The position numbers and the translations under genes are program-made. From CAVRIA01 sp963721115 (GTDB lineage: Bacteria > Desulfobacterota > Binatia > HRBIN30 > CADEER01), in NCBI GenBank assembly GCA_963721115.1, contig CAVRIA010000005.1, positions 496,001 through 560,000 on the forward strand: a stretch of DNA of 64,000 bases, in the 5' to 3' direction. Shown here in pieces: positions 56,964 through 64,000 of the stretch; the first letter of the stretch is position 1, and every line of letters starts with the position of its first letter. The notes below the pieces were generated by a model, which saw only the letters and a list, made by a program, of their open reading frames with translations, ran no database searches and was not told the DNA's origin.

Positions 56964-57208
56964 CGCGACGGCGGCTCTCCGTAGATCTCCCGGCGCAGGT
57001 CCTGCCACGAGAGTGTCTCGAGCGGATCGGCGGCGCCCGGGTCGCCCACGCTCGCGTCGGGGAGCGTGTACGCCTCCGGCGTCGAGCGCTCGGCGAGCAC
57101 GCGGCGCAAGCCTTCCTCCACGATCGCTCGCAACGGGCGACGGATGCGCTTTGCATGGCGCTTGGCCCGCTCGAGCAGCGCATCCTGAATGTCGAGTGTC
57201 GTCTTCAG
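56960..57208 (-). CDS. vapB: VapB-type antitoxin, start uncertain
   Basis: This antitoxin of about 82 residues has a ribbon-helix-helix-like start, KTTLDIQDALLERAKRHAKR, then RPLRAIVEEGLRRVLAE and a tail ending in WQDLRREIYGEPPSR, the usual antitoxin C-terminus next to VapC. No ATG precedes KTTLD in frame at the expected place. A CTG at 57208 is there, and an ATG four codons up (57220) is in another frame, so an indel or a rare start is likely. The frame is open to ATG 57418 but that N-terminus is not antitoxin-like. It overlaps vapC by ATGA. Confidence 0.7.
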   Translation of the reverse strand: MKTTLDIQDALLERAKRHAKRIRRPLRAIVEEGLRRVLAERSTPEAYTLPDASVGDPGAADPLETLSWQDLRREIYGEPPSR

Positions 57209-57595
57209 GAAACCATAGTACCCATCGTCATTGATATGGGCAAGCCATATCGTCGAACGGAAGAGTCGGTATACGTCGCGCCGCGCGATCTCGGCGCGGT
57301 CAGGAACGAGATCGCAGTGAGCAGAATGGACAGAGTCGCCGCTCGAGACATTCGCATCATCCTCTCCGTTCCATCGAATGTAGCCTTGCCCCATTGAGGA
57401 CAGATCCTCTTCGTGCATCGCGTGGACACGCGCTGCATTGCTCGTGCGTCGTCTTGGGCAATGCTGTCACGGCAAGAATCTCGCCCGCTGCGCTCCATAC
57501 GAGCAGGACAACGGCGATGCAGATGGGGTTCTCGATTCAGCCAAAACGATAGGGCATCCCGCATTACATTTCGAGAGCAAAAATCTGCCGCGATC
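57209..57595. other. Region without a supported gene
   Basis: Between the antitoxin and the methyltransferase I see no gene on either strand. Composition is less GC-rich than average (for example ATTACATTTCGAGAGC near 57563), consistent with promoters for the minus-strand vapBC genes. No clear operator palindrome was found. Confidence 0.4.
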
Positions 57596-58339
57596 TCAGT
57601 CGTGCGAGGAGCACGACTGCTCGATGATCAAGGTCCGGTGACAAAGGCCCGGGAACGGATCGGAGGGGAGGTCCACGAACCGCATGGCGATTCCTTCGGA
57701 AGCGAGCTGGCCGATCAGGCGTGCGGCGAAGGGATGGAGATGCTGCTTGCGCTCGACCGTCGTGATCGGGTGCAGACGAACCTCACCGCGGCTGACGCGG
57801 ATGAGCTCGCGCACGGCCGCGACGTGGAAGCCGAAGTCGAATATGCTCGACGCGAGGACGCCGCCGAAGCTGGTCTCGCTGTAGGCGAACAGAAAGTTGG
57901 CGGAGAGGACGAGATCGAACGAGGCGTCGTCGAATGGAAGCGCCGGAAGGGCGGCATAGACGTAGCGGCCGGCCGCCTTGCCCGCGTCGAAGTCGGCTTC
58001 GAACTGCGCGGCGGCGGCGAGCTTCTTCTCGAACTCCCCGATCAGGTTGGTGTCTTCGCCCCTCTCCTTGTAGCGATCCCAGGTGAACTGGATGTCGCGA
58101 CGCGCGATCTCGGCGATCTCCTTCCCCGGCCGGTCGTACATGGGATCGCAGCCGGTGACGTCCAGGCCGCGCTGCTGGGCCTGGGCGACGAACGCGTCGG
58201 GCCCGGACGGGCAGTCGAGAATCCTCTTGCCGACGAGCTTCTTCTCGTCGAGCAGCAGCATGGCGAGTACCTCGTGGTAATCGCGGCCGAAGAACAGGAC
58301 GTGATCCAAAGTTGCAAAATCACTCTTCGCGGTGCCCAT
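57596..58339 (-). CDS. Class I SAM-dependent methyltransferase-like protein
   Basis: This protein is about 247 residues. The SAM-binding region is ILDCPSGPDAFVAQAQQRG (motif I variant with Pro-Ser-Gly), then LDVTGCDPMYDR (acidic loop) and LPFDDASFDLVLSANFLF (motif after strand 4). These fit Rossmann-type methyltransferases of unknown target. The start is the ATG at 58339; an upstream ATG at 58381 and a GTG at 58351 are also in frame. It is next to a decayed ABC transporter and not obviously linked to it. Confidence 0.8.
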   Translation of the reverse strand: MGTAKSDFATLDHVLFFGRDYHEVLAMLLLDEKKLVGKRILDCPSGPDAFVAQAQQRGLDVTGCDPMYDRPGKEIAEIARRDIQFTWDRYKERGEDTNLIGEFEKKLAAAAQFEADFDAGKAAGRYVYAALPALPFDDASFDLVLSANFLFAYSETSFGGVLASSIFDFGFHVAAVRELIRVSRGEVRLHPITTVERKQHLHPFAARLIGQLASEGIAMRFVDLPSDPFPGLCHRTLIIEQSCSSHD

Positions 58340-58367
58340 GGAACGGGTCACTCCTTTCTCCGCATTC

Positions 58368-58777
58368 TCATCTTCCAGCAAAAGTCACCTGCGCGGCGAA
58401 GACCTGTCTGACGAAGCTGCGGTCGACGACCATCTCGTCCGGCAACGGCACGGGCGATGCCATGACGTCCGGGTAGCGGGCCAGCACGCGCTGCATGCGC
58501 TCGACGTCGCGCGGCAGGTCGGCTCGGTGAGTCCGGCGATGATCCTGAGCAGCGTCGACTTGCCGCAACCCGAGGGCCCGACGATGCACACGAACTGGCG
58601 GTCGTGCAGCTCGAAATCGATCGGCCCGACGGCGCGCACGAGCCCGCCGCCTTTGGTGGCGAATTCGCACTCGAGGGCGCCCGCCTCGATCACTGCGGAG
58701 GACGCCCGCTGCGCCTCGGAAACCATCGTCGGCACACCGCCGGCGGCCGCGGGCTCGGACACGGGATCCGTTCTCAT
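58368..58777 (-). pseudogene. Fused remnants of an ABC ATPase and an SsuA-like binding protein
   Basis: From ATG 58777 the frame encodes the N-terminal third of a nitrate/sulfonate/taurine-type ABC ATPase, including the D-loop-proximal strand DRQFVCIVGPSGCGKSTLLR (Walker A) and IIAGLTEP. At about 58525 the similarity ends. In another frame, ending at 58368, it continues as the C-terminal end of a periplasmic binding protein (MQRVLARYPDVMASPVPLPD, then MVVDRSFVRQVFAAQVTF). Everything between, including signature, Walker B and permease, has been deleted. It is a clear decay scar. Confidence 0.72.
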
Positions 58778-58817
58778 GTCGAGCGAACCTTATGCCGCCG
58801 CGTCCCCGACTTCGACC

Positions 58818-58862
58818 CCAATTCCTTTGCCGAAGGCGAAGGAGTCTTTGCCGAAGGCGAAA
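58818..58862. repeat. TTTGCCGAAGGCGAAG repeat, copy 2
   Basis: CCTTTGCCGAAGGCGAAGGA followed by GTCTTTGCCGAAGGCGAA is an internal duplication and matches the copy at 56428-56470. It sits between the ABC remnant and the AraC regulator. Confidence 0.5.
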
Positions 58863-58886
58863 AATTGTGGTCTTCAAGGGGAGGAG

Positions 58887-59926
58887 ATGACTAGCGTCGA
58901 GCGCGGGGCAGACGTGCCCTCGACCATGGGAACCTGGATCCAGGCGATCGTTCGTGCGTTGGACGCGCAAGGCATCAACGGGACCGAGCTGGCGCTGCGG
59001 GTCGGCATCAACCCTCGCGTCCTGCGCAACGGAGACGAGCGCGCTTCTCAGCCCGCCGTCACTCGCCTCTGGGCGGCGGCGGTCGAAGCGACCGGAGATC
59101 TCTGCTTCGGCTTGCAGGTGCCCCGCTTCGTCAACCCCGTCACCTTCCACGCCCTCGGTTACGCCGTCCTCGCCAGCCCCAATCTCAAGGCCGCTTTTCA
59201 GCGCGCCATCCGGTTTCAGCGGCTGATCAGCGACGCCACGAATCAGAAGCTGGAGCTGGCCGGGGATCGCTATCGTTTCATCATCGAGAGGACCTCTCCT
59301 CTCGGGCCGCCGGACGAGGCCATCGATGCGTTCGTGGCAACCGCCGTGCGCACCTTCCGCTGCGCTCACCGGGCCCGACCCGATCAATCCGCTGGCGGTA
59401 TATCTGCGGCGTCCCGAACCGACACCGTCGGAGCTGTACTACAAGATCTTCCGTTGCCCGATCACCTTCGGTGCCCACTGGACGCGATGGAGTATGCTCG
59501 CAAGGACGTCGAGGCACCCCTGCCGTAACGGCAACGCGGAGCTGGCGCGGCAGAACGACGCGATCGTCGCCGACTATCTCGCCCGCGCGGCCGCGGCGGA
59601 TCGCTCTCGGATCGCGTCCACTCCCTCCTGGTCGAGCACCTGCCGGACGGCGGGCCGTCGGAGGCGACCATCGCGCAGCGCCTCTGCATGAGCCCCCGCA
59701 GCCTGCAGCTGCAGCTCGCCCAGGAAGGGAGCTCGTACAAGGCGCTGCTGAACCGCGCGCGCCAGAGCCTGGCGCGGGCAACTACCTGCAGCAGGGAAAG
59801 TACAGCATCAAGGAGATCGCCTTTCTGCTGGGGTTCTCCGACGCCGCGACGTTCACGCGCGCCTTCCGGCGCTGGACCGGGCAATCACCGCGTCGCTTCG
59901 CGCAACAGCCGGCCGCAGGGAGCTGA
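58887..59926 (+). CDS. AraC family regulator (Arabinose_bd-like N-terminus), several frameshifts
   Basis: This is an OruR/ArgR-like AraC protein of about 345 residues. The N-terminal Arabinose_bd domain (PF12625 type) includes GTELALRVGINPRVLRNGD, CFGLQVPRFVNPVTFHALGY and RYRFIIERTSPLGPPDEAID. Further blocks PDPINPLAVYLRRPEPTPSE, LYYKIFRCPITFGAH, LDAMEYARKDVEAPLP and AELARQNDAIVADYLARA lie in different frames. The HTH18 end (RLCMSPRSLQLQLAQEGSS and YSIKEIAFLLGFSDAATFTR) ends at 59926. At least four indels are needed, and order and sense are otherwise preserved. The ATG at 58887 has GGGGAGG only two bases upstream, so ATG 58926 is an alternative. Confidence 0.72.
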
Positions 59927-60001
59927 CGGCCCGCGACGAAGCCGCCCGGGCGCCGCCGGGCCCAACCCGCTCACTCGCCCGCTGGCACACCCGCGCACCG
60001 T

Positions 60002-60436
60002 CTACTCGGAGCGCGTCTTGTTCTTCTTCAGCGGAGACCAGTGATGCAGCGCCAGCAGGCCGTAGAGGAGAAGCGCCATGAGCGCGGGCAGGACGAGCAT
60101 CCTATAGGCGACGGCCAGGCCGACGGCCGCCGTCGCCCAGATCGTGGCCGCGGTGGTCAGCCCGCTGACGCGATCGGCCTGCCGGAAGATGATTCCGGCG
60201 CCGATGAAGCCGATGCCGGAGACCACCTGGGCGGCGATGCGCGTCGGATCGGGCGCGTTCACGTGCATCGAGATGAGGCCGAAGCCACACGCGCCGATCG
60301 AGATCGCCGCGTAGGTGCGGATTCCCGCCGCGCGGTTGTGCCGCTCCCGCTCCAGCCCGATGGCGATGCCCAGCACGGCCGCGTACAGCAGCCTGGCCGC
60401 CATGCTGAGCTCCAGTGCCCAGTCGAGATCAAACAC
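60002..60436 (-). CDS. MgtC/SapB family membrane protein
   Basis: This 144-residue inner-membrane protein has four or five hydrophobic helices and the MgtC core: LLYAAVLGIAIGLERERHNR, AAGIRTYAAISIGACGF and VVSGIGFIGAGIIFRQ, including the conserved RERxxRxAGxRT stretch. MgtC proteins help adaptation to low Mg2+ or acid stress and inhibit the F-ATPase in some pathogens; the role here is unknown. The C-terminal ACT-like domain of longer MgtC proteins is absent. The start is GTG 60436, overlapping the stop of the upstream membrane gene by 8 bp, so expression is coupled. Confidence 0.87.
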   Translation of the reverse strand: MFDLDWALELSMAARLLYAAVLGIAIGLERERHNRAAGIRTYAAISIGACGFGLISMHVNAPDPTRIAAQVVSGIGFIGAGIIFRQADRVSGLTTAATIWATAAVGLAVAYRMLVLPALMALLLYGLLALHHWSPLKKNKTRSE

Positions 60437-60950
60437 GAGCGGCCTCGGCGGAGCTCGTCGCCTCCGGGCCAGGCCGGCCGGAGATCTCCCGGTTCTCCGC
60501 GTCGATGCTCAGGCGCTGGTAGATCCCCATCCCGATCATGATGAAGACGCAGGTCAGGATCAGCACGGCGGGGTAGATCAGCAGCCGCAGATCCTGTGTG
60601 CCCGCCTTGAAGATGTAAACCAGGCCCTCGATACCAACCGCAATCAGTATGATCACCATGATCTTCGTCAGCGTCTCCCTGGCTTCCCTGGGGCTGCGCA
60701 GCTCCTTGTACTGGAACACTTCCTCCTCGACCATGTATCTGGCCACGTCGACGACGGCAATCGAGATCACGATCGCGCCGACGGACTGCAGCATCACCGC
60801 GATGAAGCCCTCGTCCCGACTGAGAGTGCCTTCGATGTGCGCGAACACCTCGAAGACGGACCACCCCATGATCATCAATGCCATGGCGATGAGCGCCGTT
60901 GCGGCAACCACGTAGATGAGCGTGATACAGCGACTGAATGCCAGCTTCAT
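60429..60950 (-). CDS. Conserved four-helix membrane protein, unknown function
   Basis: This 173-residue protein has about four transmembrane segments (ITLIYVVAATALIAMALMIM, GFIAVMLQSVGAIVISIAVV, IMVIILIAVGIEGLVYIF and LLIYPAVLILTCVFIMIGMG) and a short cytosolic loop (YMVEEEVFQYKELRSPREAR). The GG-rich SD GGGGGGAG precedes the ATG at 60950; longer frames upstream are rejected. It is coupled to the MgtC-like gene by an 8-bp overlap. I do not recognise a domain, but its composition is natural and the pairing with MgtC is suggestive of a shared envelope-stress role. Confidence 0.75.
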   Translation of the reverse strand: MKLAFSRCITLIYVVAATALIAMALMIMGWSVFEVFAHIEGTLSRDEGFIAVMLQSVGAIVISIAVVDVARYMVEEEVFQYKELRSPREARETLTKIMVIILIAVGIEGLVYIFKAGTQDLRLLIYPAVLILTCVFIMIGMGIYQRLSIDAENREISGRPGPEATSSAEAARV

Positions 60951-61269
60951 GCTCCCCCCAATACCGGCCGCGCCGGAGAAAGTCCCGCCGGAGTTGGAAC
61001 AAAATCGTGATCTGCGACCCGCTGCCTCGCGCCGCAGCACAGCCTCCACCGCCATCCGTCGAGGTGGGCTCTAGCATAGCTCACCATGGTAGCGGCAGCG
61101 CCAGGCGATCCTCCGCCGAGGTCGCGTCCCCGTGGCGCTCTGGCGGCGAGCGCCCGACTCGTTGGGCAGAGCCCCGCGCCCTGTACCCGAAATGTCTCCT
61201 TGCCCTGTACCCTACGCCCCGTACCCTGTACGGTGTGGCCCATACCCGCGACGGAAAGGATCCCCAAAA

Positions 61270-63252
61270 ATGATTCGACGCCACGCCGCCATCGCCACCC
61301 TGTTCGCCCTCACCATCGTTCTCGCCGCCTGCGGTGACGACAACGGCGGCGGTCCCGCAGCGACCGCGACCCCGGTGCCCACCGCGACCGCGACGCTCGC
61401 CCCGCCCGCCACGGACACACCGACCGCCGCGGACACCCCGACGCCCGTGGACACGCCTACCGCCACGACCGTCCCGACGAGCACGCCCACGACGACGCCG
61501 GTCGTAGCCGCGTATCCGGCTCAGGAGTGCGTGAGCGCCAAGCAAGCGGCCGCCGGCCTGTACTGCCAGGCGGTGCTGCAGGCGTGGGCCGATACGGAGG
61601 CTTCCGGCGATGCCGGCGCGCGCGACGCGGCGATCGAAAGCGCCCGCGGCACGCTCACCGCGGCGTGGGACGACGCCGAGCAAGCGGCGCTGGCCGACGG
61701 CGTCGACTGCTCCGACCTGGCTCTCACCGCCTCGCAGGCGGTCGACATCGTCGATCCGGCGGCTCAGGACATCGCCGGCCAGATCAACGACGGACTCGAC
61801 ACGAACAACGGCGCGCAGGCGCAGTGCGGAGCGGCCCTGCTGACCGCGACCGCAAACCGCTGTGACGCGTTTTTCGCGGCCGAGAGCGGCCACATTCGCA
61901 ACCTCTCCGGAGATTCCGACGGCAGCATCCTGGCGGCCGACAAGGCCGCCGCCGAGCAGACGTTCTCGACGGATTGGTCCGACACCATCGCTTCCGGCTG
62001 CCCGACCACCGCGACCGAAGCCGAGATCGCCGCGGCGGTCGACGATCTCACGGGAAGTGTGGTGCTCGACACGATCGTCGCCCCCGGCGTGTCGTCCGAC
62101 GAGTACACGACGATCTCGCCGACCGGGACAACCGAATATCTCGGGAAAGAGCTCACGCCGGTCTGCATGGACGGGTCGCCGTACCACTTCTTCGTGAAGC
62201 GCGGCTCGGTCAACAAGGTCGTCATGTACTACCAGGGCGGCGGGGCCTGTTGGGAGGGGCTGACGTGCTCGGTGCCGGTCTGCGATCCGAACGTGAACCG
62301 GAAGGAGGCGACAACCCGAACAACGCGACGTCGGGCTTCGCCGACCTGAGCAACCCCGACAACCCATTCCGCGACTGGAACTCGGTGTTCGTTTCCTACT
62401 GCAGCTGTGACGTCCACTACGGCGACTCCAGTCAGGACTATCCGACCGGAGACACGACGATCCACGTCGAGCACCACGGCTTCCACAACGCCCAGATCGC
62501 GGAGAAGTGGGCGCGCGAGCACTTCCTCGACCCGGAGGAGGTCTTCGTTACCGGCTCGAGCGCCGGGGCCTACGGCGCGTGGTTCAATGCGCCGTCGCTG
62601 GAGAAGGCGTGGCCGGCCTCGCAGTTCCGCGTCCTCGCCGACGCGGGCAACGGCGTGATCACGCAGTCGTTCCTCGACGGTCCGTTCAACAACTGGAACT
62701 TCAGGGCGAACCTGCCGCCAGACATTCCGGGGGCCCGCGAGGCGCTCGACAACGGCACCGGAATCCCGGGCTACACGGAGGCGGTGGCCGAGCACTTCCC
62801 GCGCACGAACTGGGCACACTACGCGACCGCCTTCGACGGTAGCAGCGGCGGGCAGACGGGCTTCTACAACATCATGCTGAACGACAACGACCCGATCGCG
62901 GCGCTGAGCTGGTGGGACGCGAGCTGCGCTTTCAACAGCGTCATGCGCCAGCAGGTGATGCAGACCGCCGCGGCCGAGCCTTCGAACTACCGCTACTACA
63001 TCGGCACCGGGTCCCGGCACACGATGTGGGGAAGCAACAAGGTCTACGACGACACCACCGGCGGGGTACCGACCATCGTCGACTGGGTGAACGGGATGCT
63101 CGCCAGCACCCCGGAGGCACCCGATCCGGCGTGGACGAACGTCGAGTGCCAGAACTGCGGCCTGCTGCTGCCGGGCGACCCGCAAACCGTCGCCGCTGAC
63201 GCTGCCGTTCGAGCAGGTCGGCGACAACGTCGAGATCGTGTGCCCGCAGTGA
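61270..63252 (+). CDS. Pectinacetylesterase-like surface lipoprotein, two frameshifts
   Basis: This protein is about 660 residues. The signal peptide ends in the lipobox VLAAC with the following GDDNGGG and a long Pro/Thr linker (about residues 29-78). A Cys-containing helical domain (about 80-270) follows, then the PAE/Notum-type esterase domain: VVMYYQGGGACWEGLTC, then, after a shift near 62305, VFVTGSSAGAYGAWF with the nucleophile Ser and GTGSRHTMWGS with His. A second shift near 63185 gives the true end FEQVGDNVEIVCPQ and TGA 63250-63252. It is probably an outer-surface carboxylesterase acting on acetylated polysaccharide. GAAAGGA precedes the ATG at 61270. Confidence 0.82.
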
Positions 63253-63531
63253 GCCGCAGGCGGGTCAACCGCGGTTGATTGGAAAGATGTTGGGGTGCTC
63301 GTTGTTGTTTCTTCAGGTCCCACAACTCAACAACCGATAACCTCTCCCCCCGGTGCTCGGCGGCTCGCCCAACTGCCTGCCGGAAGCCACCGAGGGCCGC
63401 CGGCAGGTTCTCGAACTTCTGCAACCCATCGGCCAGTAGGTACTCCCCCTTGTCGCCTACCTTGTGCCCAATGGAGGGCATGGAAGGCTCAGGACCTCGA
63501 AGGGCCTCGAGGTCGAACGGCTTTCCCCAGA
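63253..63531. other. Intergenic region, no supported gene
   Basis: A minus-strand frame through this region reads GEYLLADGLQKFENLPAALG and could be a short relic, but it runs antisense into the esterase end and has no convincing start. GTTGTTGTTTC and CAACTCAACAACCG at 63300-63345 resemble the GTTGTTGG repeats. Nothing else is visible. Confidence 0.35.
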
Positions 63532-64000
63532 TCACAGGATCGAGGCTAGAAACTGGCGCGTCCGTTCGTGGCGCGGGTTGCAAAAGAGGAGCGCGGGCTC
63601 GCCCTCCTCGACGATCCTTCCGGCATCGACGAACACGACACGGTCGGCGATCTCGCGCGCGAAGTCCATCCGATGCGTGACGAGCAGCATCGTCACGTCG
63701 CCCCCGTGCGCCAGATCCCGCAGGACGTTCAAGACTTCGCCGACGAGCAACGGGTCGAGCCCGGAGGTGATCTCGTCGAACAGCATGACCTTGGGCTCCA
63801 TCGCCAGCGCGCGCGCGATCGCCACGCGCTGCTTCTGGCCGCCGGACAGCCGCGCCGGGTGGGTGTCCACCTTGTCGTCGAGACCGACCAGGCCGAGCCA
63901 GCGATGCGCCCGCGCGGTCGCCTCGGCGGCGGACAGGCCGAGGACGATGCGCGGCGCCGCCGTGACGTTCTCGAGCACGGTCATGTGCGGGAACAGGTTG
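63532..64000 (-). CDS. Amino-acid ABC transporter ATPase, partial at window edge
   Basis: These are the C-terminal about 155 residues of an ABC ATPase of the polar-amino-acid (GlnQ/HisP) type. NLFPHMTVLENV follows the Q-loop. The signature is RLSGGQKQRVAIARAL, Walker B is KVMLFDEITSGLDPLLVGEV, and the H-loop is LLVTHRMDFAREIADRV. The 5' part with Walker A lies beyond base 64000. The stop at 63532-63534 is normal. No transporter partners are inside the window. Confidence 0.9.
   Translation of the reverse strand, partial: NLFPHMTVLENVTAAPRIVLGLSAAEATARAHRWLGLVGLDDKVDTHPARLSGGQKQRVAIARALAMEPKVMLFDEITSGLDPLLVGEVLNVLRDLAHGGDVTMLLVTHRMDFAREIADRVVFVDAGRIVEEGEPALLFCNPRHERTRQFLASIL

Noticed and set aside
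63044..63583. 179-residue minus-strand gene
   Set aside because: It runs antisense into the esterase and across the ABC ATPase stop; only a short middle part looks protein-like.

Overview
The window is GC-rich bacterial chromosome, probably from an uncultured deltaproteobacterium-like lineage (Desulfobacterota/Myxococcota/Binatota grade). This placement is inferred from the gene content: an Mla-type lipid transporter whose permease carries a STAS domain, a GAF-type sigma-54 activator, two luciferase-like F420-type oxidoreductases, SDRs, a phytanoyl-CoA dioxygenase, formylglycine-type sulfatases, and surface lipoproteins with Pro/Thr linkers. No rRNA is present and there is one tRNA, tRNA-Thr(CGU) at 23915-23987.

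Layout. 0-5 kb: an SDR, then an mlaE-mlaF-mlaD-lipoprotein operon. 5-13 kb: a decayed enoyl-CoA hydratase, a sigma-54 activator divergent from a PAS histidine kinase that has a candidate -24/-12 promoter, a frameshifted SGNH-like protein, a frameshifted MarR regulator, an SDR and an F420-type oxidoreductase. 13.6-17.2 kb: a minor-pilin operon (FimT/GspH, PilV-, PilW- and PilX-like, plus a small coiled-coil secreted protein). 17.2-18.2 kb: a five-copy tandem array of 195-bp hairpin units. 18.3-20.8 kb: two paralogous secreted proteins. 21-24 kb: an HD hydrolase, a CysQ-like phosphatase and the tRNA. 24-41 kb: an accessory zone with an Xre-ImmA/IrrE plus PIN pair, transposase and MITE remnants, a DUF6883/DUF4926 pair, a large winged-helix/AAA regulator, a coupled pair of secreted proteins (one with a zinc-protease motif), HepT-MntA, a glycan-type operon and VapBC. 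41-48 kb: catabolic enzymes and a sulfatase. 48-56.3 kb: a lipoprotein sulfatase and a roughly 1,590-residue FG-GAP-type surface protein. 56.5-64 kb: a second VapBC, a methyltransferase, a decayed ABC transporter, an AraC regulator, an MgtC-like pair, a pectinacetylesterase-like lipoprotein and the edge of an amino-acid ABC ATPase.

Two properties dominate the window. First, many genes are split by single-base indels, some of them compensating within one gene so that the protein sense is kept on both sides. I read most of these as assembly or sequencing errors, with real decay in the truncated genes. Coordinates for those genes span all the frames. Second, at least ten distinct families of palindromic or tandem intergenic repeats occur in 64 kb. 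Two have clear terminal inverted repeats, and one of these also has a 5-bp target duplication.

The gene sets that appear to work together are: the Mla operon (envelope lipid transport); the minor pilins (type IV pilus or type II secretion pseudopilus assembly); DUF6311, glycosyltransferase and acyltransferase (surface glycan); the toxin-antitoxin pairs; and the secreted sulfatase and esterase lipoproteins (extracellular polymer breakdown). All functional statements are inferred from motifs read by eye, with no database search.
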